Shown here one piece after another: positions 56,401 through 64,000 of a DNA stretch of 64,000 nt. Within the stretch, counting starts at the first letter, position 1. The number at the start of each line of letters is the position of its first letter. The DNA is taken from assembly GCF_000758625.1 (NCBI RefSeq), contig NZ_CP009283.1, forward strand, positions 6,317,501-6,381,500, read 5' to 3'. The stretch comes from Paenibacillus sp. FSL R7-0273. Its GTDB lineage: Bacteria; Bacillota; Bacilli; Paenibacillales; Paenibacillaceae. Made by a program: the position numbers and the translations under genes. The notes below the pieces were generated by a model. It ran no database searches. It saw only the letters and a list, made by a program, of their open reading frames with translations, and was not told the DNA's origin.

Positions 56401-59400
56401 CCCCTGCAATACACAGTTCACCCGCGACGCCTACCGGCTGCAGCTGATAGGCGCTATTGACAATGTACAGCTGCGTGTTGGCGATTGGCTTGCCAATCGG
56501 CACAGCCGTCTCTGCGAACGTCGAAGCACTGTCGTAATACGTGACATCCACCGTAGCCTCCGTTGGTCCGTACAGGTTGTGAAGCGTCGCTCCGCTACCC
56601 TGCATGACCTTATAGAACCCAGTCACGTGCTGCGGCTTCAATGCTTCCCCGCTGGCAAATACCCGGCGCAAGCTGCCCAGCTGCTCCCTGCCAATACCTT
56701 GCCCCGCCTGCTCCAGAAACACGCTCAGCATCGACGGCACAAAGTGCATTACCGTGACGCCGTGACGCCCAATCGTTTCGGCCAGCACCTCCGGATCCTT
56801 CTCTCCCTGCGGCGCAAGCATGCAGACCCGGGCTCCCGTCATGCCCCACCAGAACAGCTCCCACACCGAAACGTCGAACGTAATCGGCGTCTTCTGCAGA
56901 AGGACATCCTGTGCTCCGATCGGGTAGCGGTTCTGCATCCACTCCAGGCGGTTAATAACCGCCCGGTGTTCAATCATGACCCCCTTGGGGTTGCCTGTTG
57001 TCCCTGAGGTGTAGATTACATACGCCAGCCCCCGGGAATCCATCTCTAGCGGCGGATTGGCTTCAGATTGCGCTTGCCCCCCAGGTGTTAACTCGACTAC
57101 CGTGCCCTCAAATCCGCATGCATCCAGCCCAGGCTGTATCAGCAGCGTCGCCGCGCCGCTGTCGCTGAGCATATAGCGGATGCGCTCTGCAGGCAGCGCC
57201 GGATCGATCGGCAGGTACGCCCCGCCGGCCTTCAGGATGCCATAGAGTCCTATCATCAGCTCTAGCGAGCGTTCCGCCATAACCGCAACGATACGCTCCG
57301 GCCCCACGCCGTGACCGCGCAGCATCCACGCCAGCTGATTCGCCTGCGCATTCAGCTCCGCGTAGGTCAGCTGCTGATCCCCATACACAACCGCTACCGC
57401 ATCCGGCGTCTTCTCCGCCTGCGCTTCGAACAGTCCGTGCAGTGTCTTCTCTGCTGCATATGGCATATCCGTCCGATTCTTTTCATACACGATCTCTTGC
57501 CGTTCCCCAGCCGTCATCAGCTGCTCTATCGACAAGAGATCAGTCTCCTCAACACACAGAGCCTCAAGGATTCGTTCGTACCAAACGAACGCTCTTTCGA
57601 TCTCCCGGTCATCCCAATAAGCCGGAGCATATTTGATTTTCATGCTCAGTTCCTGAGGGGATTGCGAGACCTCCAGATCAAACCATGTATTTGTCATTTC
57701 GCTTGCTTCCAAGTTCAGTGACGCTGTCTCCGATGCCATTTCTTGCCCCGGCTGCATCTCCTCCAGCACATGGAAATCATTGTAGTTAAACATCGTGTCA
57801 AAGATTGGGTTGACCCCCGGACCTGACACTTCGCCGATCGCATCCGTGATATCGGCCAGAAACAGTTCGTGCACCTTCATTTGTGCAAGCTGCTGTTTCG
57901 TCCGATTCACCAGTTCTGATTTTGACACTTGACCTGTGACTCCCATGCGAAGCGGTACCGTATTCAGGAAGCAACCCAGTACTTTCTCTCCATCCTCGAG
58001 TGCCGGCCGGTCATGGCTGACTACGCCTGTGACAATCTCTTCCTCCGTCGTCAGGATGCCCAGCAAATACACGTGCGCGCTCAAGCACAGCTCCTTGACC
58101 GTACACCCATACCGCTTCGCCTGCCGCTCCAAGGATTCAAGCAGTGTGCTGCTCAGTTGCCCGCGGTATATTTTGCTGGCCGCCACGCCGTCCCTCTTCT
58201 TGCCCGCGTAGTTGAACGGCAGCTTGTTCCGGGTATACCCCGCCAGTTCCCTGATCCAATATTGCCGGCTCTCCTCGTCGCTCTCCCTCAGCCGGTTGAT
58301 GGCTACATAATCCTTGTAGCTGCTTTGCAGCGGCTTTACCTCCGCCGGCGTTCCCTGGAGCAGCCGCTGATAGATATCCATGGCCTCCTGCTGGAAGGAT
58401 GCCACGCTCCATCCATCCAGAATCGCATGGTGGAACGTAAACACCAAGCAATAATCATTGTGTGTGTTCAGCCGGAACAAGCGCACCCGCCACAGCACTT
58501 CTCCGTCGAACCGGAACACATTCTGTTTATCTTGTTCGATACGCGCCCGGATGGCATGTTCCTGCTCCTCCCGCCGAAGGGAGGAAACATCCTCCGCCGA
58601 AAGATTAGGCACGATCCGGGGATGCACGATCTGGACCTCTTCCTCAAAATGCGTGAGATCGAAGGTGGTGCGCAGAATCGGATGCTTATCGGTTAACTGC
58701 TGCAGCGCTTCGGCAAACCGGTCCGCCGACACGATCTTGAAATGGTACAAAAACTGATCGTGGTAAATCGGCTCCTCCGGCCGCAGTCTCGAGTAGAACA
58801 CCATGCTCTGCTGAATTTTACTCAGCGGATACACATCCTCGTAATCCTCCGGCAGATGCTTCGCCTGGTCCGGATCCTCCGTGATGCGCTGCTTCATCTG
58901 CTCCAGCATCTCCCGCCCCAACTCCAGCTGCCGGTTCGGCTTATGCTCCTGCACTAGAAGCCCGGCCAGCTCGCCGATGGTCTGATGCAGGTACAGCTCT
59001 TTTAACGGAAGAGTAACGTCCAGGTCACGGTTGATCCGGCTGACCAGGCGGATCGCCTTGATCGAGTCGCCGCCCAGCACAAAGAAGTTATCATGGATGC
59101 CGACCTGCTCCGCTCCCAGCACGTCCTGCAAAATCTCCGCCAGCTTCAGCTGCGCCGGCGTGCTTGGCGCTTCGTAGACGCTGCCGGTATGCGCCGCTTC
59201 CGGCACCGGCAGCGCCCTGCGGTCTACCTTGCCGTTGGTGTTCAGCGGAATGGATTCCAATTCAACAAAATAGGACGGGATCATATAGTCCGGCAGCTGT
59301 TCCGCCAAATAGGAGCGCAGCTCCGGTACTGGAACAATCTCGCCGCTCACGAGATACGCGCACAGGTACGCCTGCCCTTGCTCATCCTCACGGGCCAGCA

Positions 59401-62400
59401 CTACCGCTTCTCGGATAGACGCATGCGCCAGCAACTGCGACTCGATCTCCCCGCACTCGATCCGGTAACCCCGGATCTTCACCTGATGGTCGATCCGGCC
59501 CAGGTATTCCAGATTGCCGTCCGGCAGCCATCTCGCCAAATCTCCGGTCCGGTACATCCGTGTCCCCGGCTCAAACGGGTTGTCCACGAATTTCTCCGCC
59601 GTCAGCTCCGGCCGGTTGTAGTACCCACGTGCCAAGCCGTCGCCTGCTATGCACAGTTCACCCGCGACACCCACCGGCTGCAATTGCCGGTTCTCATTCA
59701 CAATGTACAGCTGCGTGTTGGCGATTGGCTTGCCAATCGGCACAGCCGTTTCTGCGAACGTCGAAGCACTGTCGTAATACGTGACATCTACCGTAGCCTC
59801 CGTCGGTCCGTACAGGTTGTGAAGCGTCGCTTTCTTCCCCTCCATGACCTTGTAGAACCCGGTCACGTGCTGCGGCTTCAATGCTTCCCCGCTGGCAAAT
59901 ACCCGGCGCAAGCTGCCCAGCTGCTCCCTGCCAAAACCTTGCCCCGCCTGCTCCAGAAACACGCTCAGCATCGACGGCACAAAGTGCATTATCGTGACGC
60001 CGTGACGCCCAATCGTTTCGGCCAGCACCTCCGGATCCTTCTCTCCCTGCGGCGCAAGCATGCAGACCCGGGCTCCGGTCATCCCCCACCAGAACAGCTC
60101 CCACACCGAGACGTCGAACGTAATCGGCGTCTTCTGCAGAAGGACATCCTGTGCTCCGATCGGGTAGCGGTTCTGCATCCACTCCAGGCGGTTGATGACA
60201 GCGCGGTGCTCAATCATGACCCCTTTAGGGTTGCCTGTTGTCCCTGAGGTGTAGATTACATACGCCAAACGCCGGGAATCCATCTCTAGCGGCGGGTTGG
60301 ACCCCGATTGCACTTGTCCTCCAGGCGTCAGCTCGACTACCGTGCCCTCAAATCCGCATGTATCCAGTCCAGGCTGTATCAGCAGTGTCGCCGCGCCGCT
60401 GTCGCTGAGCATATAGCGGATGCGCTCTGCAGGCAGCGCCGGATCGATCGGCAGGTACGCCCCGCCGGCCTTCAGGATGCCATAGAGTCCTATCATCAGC
60501 TCCAGTGAGCGTTCCGCCATAACCGCCACGATATGCTCCGGCCCCACAGCGTGACCGCGCAGCGTCCACGCCAGCTGATTCGCCCGCGCGTTCAGCTCCG
60601 CATAGGTCAGCTGCTGATCCCCATACACAACCGCCACTGCATCCGGTGTCTTCTCCGCCTGCGCTTCGAACAGTCCGTGCAGTGTCTTCTCTGCTGCGTA
60701 TGGCATATCCGTCCGATTCTTTTCATACACGATCTCTTGCCGTTCTCCAGCCGTCATCAGCTGCTCTATCGACAAGAGATCAGTCTTCTCAACACACAGA
60801 GCCTCAAGGATTCGTTCGTACCAAGCGAATGCTCTTTCGATCTCCCGGTCATCCCAATAAGCCGGAGCATATTTGATTTTCATGCTCAGTTCCTGAGGGG
60901 ATTGCGAGACCTCCAGATCAAACCATGTATTTGTCATTTCGCTTGCTTCCAAGTTCAGTGACGCTGTCTCCGATGCCATTTCTTGCCCCGGCTGCATCTC
61001 CTCCAGCACATGGAAATCATTGTAGTTAAATATCGTGTCAAAGATTGGGTTGACCCCCGGACCTGACACTTCGCCGATCGCATCCGTGATATCGGCCAGA
61101 AACAGTTCGTGCACCTTCATTTGTGCAAGCTGCTGTTTCGTCCGATTCACCAGTTCTGATTTTGACACTTGACCTGTGACTCCCATGCGGAGCGGTACCG
61201 TATTCAGGAAGCAACCCAGTACCTTCTCTCCATCCTCGAGTGCCGGCCGGTCATGGCTGACTACGCCTGTGACAATCTCTTCCTCCGTCGTCAGGATGCC
61301 CAGCAAATACACGTGCGCGCTCAAGCACAGCTCCTTGACCGTACACCCATACCGCTTCGCCTGCCGCTCCAAGGATTCAAGCAGTGTGCCGCCCAGTTGC
61401 CCGCGGTATATTTTGCTGGCCGCTCCGCCGGCTCTCTTCTTGCCCGCGTAGTTGAACGGCAGCTTGTTCCGGGTATACCCCGCCAGTTCCCTGATCCAAT
61501 ATTGCCGGCTTTCCTCGTCGCTCTCCCTCAGCCGGTTGATGGCTACATAATCCTTGTAGCTGCTTTGCAGCGGCTTTACCTCCGCCGGCGTTCCCTGGAG
61601 CAGCCGCTGATAGATATCCATGGCCTCCTGCTGGAAGGACGCCACGCTCCATCCATCCAGAATCGCATGGTGGAACGTAAACACCAAGCAATAATCATTG
61701 TGTGTGTTCAGCCGGAACAAGCGCACCCGCCACAGCACTTCTCCGTCGAACCGGAACACATTCTGTTTATCTTGTTCGATACGCGCCCGGATGGCATGTT
61801 CCTGCTCCTCCCGCCGAAGGGAGGAAACATCCTCCGCCGAAAGATTAGGCACGATCCGGGGATGCACGATCTGGACCTCTTCCTCAAAATGCGTGAGATC
61901 GAAGGTGGTGCGCAGAATCGGATGCTTATCGGTTAACTGCTGCAGCGCTTCGGCAAACCGGTCCGCCGACACGATCTTGAAATGGTACAAAAACTGATCG
62001 TGGTAAATCGGCTCCTCCGGCCGCAGTCTCGAGTAGAACACCATGCTCTGCTGAATTTTACTCAGCGGATACACATCCTCGTAATCCTCCGGCAGATGCT
62101 TCGCCTGGTCCGGATCCTCCGTGATGCGCTGCTTCATCTGCTCCAGCATCTCCCGCCCCAACTCCAGCTGCCGGTTCGGCTTATGCTCCTGCACTAGAAG
62201 CCCGGCCAGCTCGCCGATGGTCTGATGCAGGTACAGCTCTTTTAACGGAAGAGTAACGTCCAGGTCACGGTTGATCCGGCTGACCAGGCGGATCGCCTTG
62301 ATCGAGTCGCCGCCCAGCACAAAGAAGTTATCATGGATGCCGACCTGCTCCGCTCCCAGCACGTCCTGCCAAATCTCCGCCAGCTGCAGCTGCGCCGGCG

Positions 62401-64000
62401 TGCCCGGTGCTTCGTAGACGCTGCCGGTATGTGCCGCTTCCGGCACCGGCAGCGCCCTGCGGTCCACCTTGCCGTTAGTGTTCAGCGGAATTCCCTCCAG
62501 CTCCACAAAATAGGACGGGATCATATAGTCCGGCAGCTGTTCCGCCAAGTGTGCACGCAGTTCTGTTACCGGAACGGCTTTCTCGCTCACAAGATACGCA
62601 CACAGATACGCCTGTCCCTGCCCATCCTCACGGGCCAGCACGACTGCCTCTCGGATAGACGCATGCGCCAGAAGCCGCGCCTCGATCTCCCCGCACTCGA
62701 TCCGGTAGCCACGGATCTTCACCTGGTGGTCGATCCGGCCCAGGTATTCCAGATTGCCGTCCGGCAGCCATCTCGCCAAATCTCCGGTCCGGTACATCCG
62801 CGTTCCCGGTTCGAACGGATTGGCTACGAATTTCTCCGCCGTCAGCTCCGGATTGTTCAAGTACCCCCGCGCTAGGCCGTCGCCTGCTATGCACAGTTCA
62901 CCCGCGACACCCACCGGCTGCAATTGCCGGTTCTCATTCACAATGTACAGCTGCGTATTGGCAATGGGCTTGCCAATCGGCACAGCCGTCTCTGCGAACG
63001 TCAAAGCACTGTCGTAATACGTGACATCCACCGTAGCCTCCGTTGGTCCGTACAGGTTGTGAAGCGTCGCTTCCCTTCCCTCCATGACCTTGTAGAACCC
63101 GGTCACGTGCTGCGGCTTCAATGCTTCCCCGCTGGCAAATACCCGGCGCAAGCTGCCCAACTGCTCCCTGCCAATACCTTGCCCCGCCTGCTCCAGAAAC
63201 ACGTTCAGTATCGACGGCACAAAGTGCATTACCGTGACACCGTGTCGCTCAATTGATTCGGCCAGCACCTCCGGATCCTTCTCTCCCTGCGGCGCAAGCA
63301 TGCAGACCCGGGCTCCGGTCATCCCCCACCAGAACAGCTCCCACACCGAAACGTCGAACGTAATCGGCGTCTTCTGCAGAAGGACATCCTGTGCTCCGAT
63401 CGGGTAGCGGTTCTGCATCCACTCCAAGCGGTTAATAACCGCCCGGTGTTCAATCATGACCCCCTTGGGATTCCCAGTCGTGCCCGAGGTGTAGATTACA
63501 TACGCCAGTCCCCGGGAATCCATCTCTAGCGGCGGATTGGCCTCGGATTGCGCCTGCCCCCCAGGTGTTAACTCGACTACCGTGCCCTCAAATCCGCATG
63601 CATCCAGCCCAGGCTGTATCAGCAGTGTCGCCGCGCCGCTGTCGCTGAGCATATAGCGGATACGTTCTGCAGGCAGCGCCGGATCGATCGGCAGGTACGC
63701 CCCGCCGGCCTTCAGGATGCCATAGAGTCCTATCATCAGCTCTAGCGAGCGTTCCGCCATTATCGCCACGACATGATCCGGCCCCACGCCGTGACCGCGC
63801 AGCATCCACGCCAGCTGATTCGCCTGCGCGTTCAGCTCCGCATAGGTCAGCTGCTGATCCCCATACACAACCGCCACTGCATCCGGCGTCTTCTCCGCCT
63901 GCGCTTCGAACAGTCCGTGCAGTGTCTTCTCTGCTGCGTATGGCATATCCGTCCGATTCTTTTCATACACGATCTCTTGCCGTTCCCCAGCCGTCATCAG
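47492..64000 (-). CDS. Giant non-ribosomal peptide synthetase (5' end beyond window)
   Basis: At least 5502 residues; the frame is open to the window edge. Counting residues from the Met at 63997: A1-T1 (Ser565), C2 (HHAILDG 776), A2-T2 (Ser1645), C3 (1856), A3-T3 (Ser2725), epimerase E3 (HHLVMDG 2904, EGHGREE), C4 (HHILMDG 3368), A4-T4 (Ser4225), C5 (HHIVSDG 4405), A5-T5 (Ser5257), then a 200-residue piece like the second half of a C domain. Reading the specificity pocket residues: A1-A3 DVWHFSLVD (Ser), A4 DLTKIGEVG (Asn), A5 DIVQLGMIW (Gly). Product segment: Ser-Ser-D-Ser-Asn-Gly. No thioesterase. Confidence 0.95.
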   Translation of the reverse strand: MMTAGERQEIVYEKNRTDMPYAAEKTLHGLFEAQAEKTPDAVAVVYGDQQLTYAELNAQANQLAWMLRGHGVGPDHVVAIMAERSLELMIGLYGILKAGGAYLPIDPALPAERIRYMLSDSGAATLLIQPGLDACGFEGTVVELTPGGQAQSEANPPLEMDSRGLAYVIYTSGTTGNPKGVMIEHRAVINRLEWMQNRYPIGAQDVLLQKTPITFDVSVWELFWWGMTGARVCMLAPQGEKDPEVLAESIERHGVTVMHFVPSILNVFLEQAGQGIGREQLGSLRRVFASGEALKPQHVTGFYKVMEGREATLHNLYGPTEATVDVTYYDSALTFAETAVPIGKPIANTQLYIVNENRQLQPVGVAGELCIAGDGLARGYLNNPELTAEKFVANPFEPGTRMYRTGDLARWLPDGNLEYLGRIDHQVKIRGYRIECGEIEARLLAHASIREAVVLAREDGQGQAYLCAYLVSEKAVPVTELRAHLAEQLPDYMIPSYFVELEGIPLNTNGKVDRRALPVPEAAHTGSVYEAPGTPAQLQLAEIWQDVLGAEQVGIHDNFFVLGGDSIKAIRLVSRINRDLDVTLPLKELYLHQTIGELAGLLVQEHKPNRQLELGREMLEQMKQRITEDPDQAKHLPEDYEDVYPLSKIQQSMVFYSRLRPEEPIYHDQFLYHFKIVSADRFAEALQQLTDKHPILRTTFDLTHFEEEVQIVHPRIVPNLSAEDVSSLRREEQEHAIRARIEQDKQNVFRFDGEVLWRVRLFRLNTHNDYCLVFTFHHAILDGWSVASFQQEAMDIYQRLLQGTPAEVKPLQSSYKDYVAINRLRESDEESRQYWIRELAGYTRNKLPFNYAGKKRAGGAASKIYRGQLGGTLLESLERQAKRYGCTVKELCLSAHVYLLGILTTEEEIVTGVVSHDRPALEDGEKVLGCFLNTVPLRMGVTGQVSKSELVNRTKQQLAQMKVHELFLADITDAIGEVSGPGVNPIFDTIFNYNDFHVLEEMQPGQEMASETASLNLEASEMTNTWFDLEVSQSPQELSMKIKYAPAYWDDREIERAFAWYERILEALCVEKTDLLSIEQLMTAGERQEIVYEKNRTDMPYAAEKTLHGLFEAQAEKTPDAVAVVYGDQQLTYAELNARANQLAWTLRGHAVGPEHIVAVMAERSLELMIGLYGILKAGGAYLPIDPALPAERIRYMLSDSGAATLLIQPGLDTCGFEGTVVELTPGGQVQSGSNPPLEMDSRRLAYVIYTSGTTGNPKGVMIEHRAVINRLEWMQNRYPIGAQDVLLQKTPITFDVSVWELFWWGMTGARVCMLAPQGEKDPEVLAETIGRHGVTIMHFVPSMLSVFLEQAGQGFGREQLGSLRRVFASGEALKPQHVTGFYKVMEGKKATLHNLYGPTEATVDVTYYDSASTFAETAVPIGKPIANTQLYIVNENRQLQPVGVAGELCIAGDGLARGYYNRPELTAEKFVDNPFEPGTRMYRTGDLARWLPDGNLEYLGRIDHQVKIRGYRIECGEIESQLLAHASIREAVVLAREDEQGQAYLCAYLVSGEIVPVPELRSYLAEQLPDYMIPSYFVELESIPLNTNGKVDRRALPVPEAAHTGSVYEAPSTPAQLKLAEILQDVLGAEQVGIHDNFFVLGGDSIKAIRLVSRINRDLDVTLPLKELYLHQTIGELAGLLVQEHKPNRQLELGREMLEQMKQRITEDPDQAKHLPEDYEDVYPLSKIQQSMVFYSRLRPEEPIYHDQFLYHFKIVSADRFAEALQQLTDKHPILRTTFDLTHFEEEVQIVHPRIVPNLSAEDVSSLRREEQEHAIRARIEQDKQNVFRFDGEVLWRVRLFRLNTHNDYCLVFTFHHAILDGWSVASFQQEAMDIYQRLLQGTPAEVKPLQSSYKDYVAINRLRESDEESRQYWIRELAGYTRNKLPFNYAGKKRDGVAASKIYRGQLSSTLLESLERQAKRYGCTVKELCLSAHVYLLGILTTEEEIVTGVVSHDRPALEDGEKVLGCFLNTVPLRMGVTGQVSKSELVNRTKQQLAQMKVHELFLADITDAIGEVSGPGVNPIFDTMFNYNDFHVLEEMQPGQEMASETASLNLEASEMTNTWFDLEVSQSPQELSMKIKYAPAYWDDREIERAFVWYERILEALCVEETDLLSIEQLMTAGERQEIVYEKNRTDMPYAAEKTLHGLFEAQAEKTPDAVAVVYGDQQLTYAELNAQANQLAWMLRGHGVGPERIVAVMAERSLELMIGLYGILKAGGAYLPIDPALPAERIRYMLSDSGAATLLIQPGLDACGFEGTVVELTPGGQAQSEANPPLEMDSRGLAYVIYTSGTTGNPKGVMIEHRAVINRLEWMQNRYPIGAQDVLLQKTPITFDVSVWELFWWGMTGARVCMLAPQGEKDPEVLAETIGRHGVTVMHFVPSMLSVFLEQAGQGIGREQLGSLRRVFASGEALKPQHVTGFYKVMQGSGATLHNLYGPTEATVDVTYYDSASTFAETAVPIGKPIANTQLYIVNSAYQLQPVGVAGELCIAGDGLARGYLNNPELTAEKFVDNPFEPETRMYRTGDLARWLPDGNLEYLGRIDHQVKIRGYRIECGEIEARLLAHTSIREAVVIGRKDEQGQAYLCAYVVSDKAAMAPELRSHLAGQLPDYMIPSYFVELESIPLNTNGKVDRKALPEPEAAHTSRVYEAPRTAREALLASVWQEVLGVKRLGIKDSFFELGGDSIKAVQIAARLRGHQLHLAIRDLFRYPTVLELSPHVQTLTRQTDQGPVEGEVRLTPIQQGLFERSAQLPHHYNQAVMLYRRDGFDEAILGRVFEGIVSHHDALRMRYRKEAEGIVQWNGGLAEAGFSLDVIDLHAEPDVETRIAAEAERLQRGLHLEQGPLLRLGLMKTGEGDHLLIVIHHLVMDGVSWRILFEDVQTGYEQAERGGEIRFPEKTDAFRTWSEALARYADSKEQLGEIAYWKQIEQTPAGVLPEEERPGESDRSGGAVTIELSQEETDQLLNQAGRAYHTEINDILLTGLGLVLREWSGGRQFVVDLEGHGREEIGEAVDVSRTVGWFTAVVPTLLDLGASEALSDCIKTVKEGLRSVPNKGLGYGVLKYMTAAEHKGELKFDLRPEICFNYLGQFDQDVTGGVFEASEYGTGSSMDRNLQSEYKLSLNGMVSGGKLMFTCNYAADTYRRATVERWMARYAEQLRRLIAHCTGQAHREKTASDFRLADVEPKEARSLQEAYGYKVQDIYPLTPVQEGMLFHAQLDPESTMYFEQFTLLLEGTLDVAVFEKSLECLTQRHEMLRTVFVSAQVRRPVQLVLQERQADLQVRHQATDLEKIKQEDRKRGFDLSRDALMRVTVVVGKDGRRHVIWSFHHILMDGWCTSILMQELMTIYRGIKTKQPVELRPVEPFSRYVQWLNKQDREAALQYWSGYLANYEQQASVPQAVWKAGHGEAKPEEHGFRLERELTRGLEQLARQAQVTLNTVMQTIWGLLLQKYNQRDDVVFGAVVSGRPAEVPGIERMIGLFINTTPVRVSSSPGQSVTALLQQVQDAALASEAHSHYPLYEIQGLSALKQGLIDHILVFENYPIAEAIGQAGGTDEAVFRIRDIEIYEQTNYDLTVVLAPGETMSIEFRYNAKVYDGMFIRRMEGHIREIARQLLEDAQRTAASISLVTAEEKEQLLYGFNDTSAAYPREATIHGLFEAQAEKTPDAIAVVQGDQQLSYAELNARANQLAWTLRGHGVGPERTVAIMAERSLELMIGVLGILKAGGAYVPIDPAYPAERIAYMLEDSGAGLLLISGDTQVPAAYAGEVLTLNTAQHAGDPENVPVVSGPENMAYVIYTSGSTGQPKGVVITQQNLVNYISWACKVYVQGDPLDFPLYSSVAFDLTVTSMFTPLVSGNRVVIYSGQDIVLVLERMLTENQVGIVKLTPTHLSLLGEIPAAGSNLKRIIVGGEQLEAHVARKFASRCAFPVEIYNEYGPTETTVGCMIYRYDESQGGMHAVPIGIPADNAKVYVLDGSRRPVATGVPGEMYIGGEGLARGYLNRPELTAEKFVANPFEPGTRMYRTGDLARRLADGNLEYLGRIDQQVKIRGYRIECGEIEARLLAHTSIREAVVIGRKDEQGQAYLCAYVVSDKAAKAPELRSHLAGQLPDYMIPSYFVELEQLPLNTNGKVDRKELPAPDREAYTEGYEAPRDALEIQLSELFAVVLGVNEVGISDSFFERGGHSLKAVTLVSQIHQQLGVELPLRELFARPTVKALAAYVRSAEESGYGRIEPVAARASYPLSSSQRRLYVLHEMEPESTRYNMPGVMELTGSVDTERLEQAIRSVIARHESLRTSFTWADGEPRQEIHEDIAFEWACRDVEESQAQEFIRNFVRPFALDEAPLLRIKLLRLAAERYWLVWDMHHIVSDGVSMNILVSDFMAMYAGEELAPLRIQYKDYAVWQQGTLEMERMQAHEAYWLSAYAEEAPVLELPADRLRPVVPGSEGGRIHTEVNAKMLDALKKIAAETGATLYMVLLAAYNVWLHKYTGQSDIVVGTPVSGRTHGDTEPVIGMFLNTLALRNAPSGEKRFIDFVREVKERTLAAFEHQDYPFEELVEKLDVRRDLSRNPLFDTMLVLHNMEQARFGLTDIDVRAVELNNPAEKLDLTLNAMEAHQSLHLTLEYSRALFSVETAERYLMHFVQLLSQLAEQPEASIGVYELVMSEEKEQLLHGFNDTVVVYPQEATIQGLFEAQAEKTPDAVAAVYLDQRLSYAELNARANQLAWTLRGHGVGPDRIVAIMAEPSLELIFGMLGILKAGGAYLPIDPALSAERIQYMLSDSGAAVLLMGPGLDAGGFKGIVLDLAEAGHAPAGENPALHAMPGDLAYMIYTSGTTGNPKGVMIEHRSVVNFITGMTQVVPFAPEKTILFATTLSFDISVVETLLALTQGMRVVAASKEQQKDPQQLAELIERERIGMVQMTPSRVKMLLLAGCEAWLEGVTEILIGGEAWTGELLTELQSKSRASLFNMYGPTETTIWSAVREVTTEQMVTVGGPMANTRMYIVNGDCQLQPVGVAGELCIAGDGLARGYYNRPELTAEKFVDNPFEPGTRMYRTGDLARRLADGSLEYLGRMDHQVKIRGYRIECGEIEAQLLAHAYIREAVVLAREDEQGQAYLCAYLVCIKPVTVDQLHDHLSRYLPDYMIPSYFVELDSIPLSNNGKVNRKLLPVPALSMNTQEDKLPPATEIESDILKVWQAVLHNNDIGVKDNFFHVGGNSLRIVEVYARLQQKYPDVLVVADLFGKPNVRQLAQYIETVYAPKQAFTWKPLVFPTTGMVGQGDYIPGNVLRFEFPERVIQSLECISTHYSIQKVSVLMTAFAYLMSEYAKTEVVTLPCLLEGNVLCQVEVSFQEAEELEEVFAAVDGYLQTEERFHWDQVRYTAYQPQEGQILCAFTDAVPLPAGFAEQFDLVLNCGEEGRVLFMTCEYNQGRILQASVERLLRQFVGLLDKILEECEKKTGLL
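57518..60757 (-). repeat. tandem NRPS module unit 2 (A-T-C), 3240 bp
   Basis: Second copy of the 1080-residue A-T-C unit. A third, partial copy (the A3 domain) continues from 57517 to about 55960, where the sequence diverges into a T domain and epimerase. Confidence 0.9.
60758..63997 (-). repeat. tandem NRPS module unit 1 (A-T-C), 3240 bp
   Basis: From [12 protein letters not shown] of the first A domain to SIEQL before the second. It repeats in frame and at near identity in the next unit; the C parts differ at only about seven residues. Confidence 0.9.

Noticed and set aside
57929..60247. long plus-strand frames opposite the NRPS (255 and 384 codons)
   Set aside because: They recur at the same offset in each tandem module and follow NRPS codon bias; His/Gln/Arg-rich shadows.

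Overview
The window looks like chromosomal DNA of an endospore-forming firmicute, most likely a Paenibacillus. The support is the ygxA-ygzB-perR neighbourhood known from Bacillus, gatCAB in one operon, the spore protein YyaC, a SigY operon with YxlC-type anti-sigma components, a SigB partner-switching operon, and strong AGGAGG-type ribosome binding sites with frequent TTG and GTG starts. No RNA genes, CRISPR arrays, insertion sequences or prophage genes were seen.

Layout. 0-6.5 kb: nucleotidyltransferase-like YgxA, YgzB, a family 18 glycosidase, PerR, a DUF4097 membrane protein and a GNAT acetyltransferase. 6.5-10 kb: gatC-gatA-gatB (tRNA-dependent amidotransferase) behind a good SigA promoter. 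10-12 kb: sigY operon. 12-15 kb: metallo-hydrolase, thioredoxin-like and DedA genes, then an SdpR-SdpI pair with its own palindromic operator. 15-22.3 kb: O-antigen-ligase/TPR protein, a methyltransferase, alpha/beta hydrolase, YyaC, a DUF1128 protein and a pirin.

22.4-35 kb is a general-stress island. Read on the minus strand it runs from a receiver-PP2C phosphatase (RsbY-like), a large hybrid kinase (RsbK-like), a CheR-type methyltransferase (RsbM-like) and a second hybrid kinase into rsbV-rsbW-sigB. Around it lie typical stress genes (YtxH, YflT-like, DUF948, DUF1328). Five of these transcription units carry a similar promoter, GTTTC(A/G)-N14-G(G/T)(G/T)T(A/T)-like, which resembles the SigB consensus. 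The set resembles the RsbK-RsbY-RsbM circuit of Bacillus cereus rather than the B. subtilis stressosome.

35-41.3 kb: secreted and cell-wall genes, a cation diffusion facilitator, an ABC-F ATPase and a lactamase-fold hydrolase, separated by long hairpin terminators. 41.6-64 kb (minus strand, 5' end beyond the window): a hybrid NRPS/PKS cluster. The giant NRPS is readable as A(Ser)-T-C-A(Ser)-T-C-A(Ser)-T-E-C-A(Asn)-T-C-A(Gly)-T followed by half a condensation domain. It is followed by an AT-less KS-KR-ACP protein whose KS lacks the HGTGT histidine and whose KR lacks the catalytic tyrosine, then a BtrH-like acyltransferase, a free-standing acyl carrier protein and an Sfp-type phosphopantetheinyl transferase. 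There is no thioesterase. The most interesting inference is that the finished peptide is passed through a catalytically silent PKS module to a carrier protein and released onto an amine acceptor by the BtrH-like enzyme.
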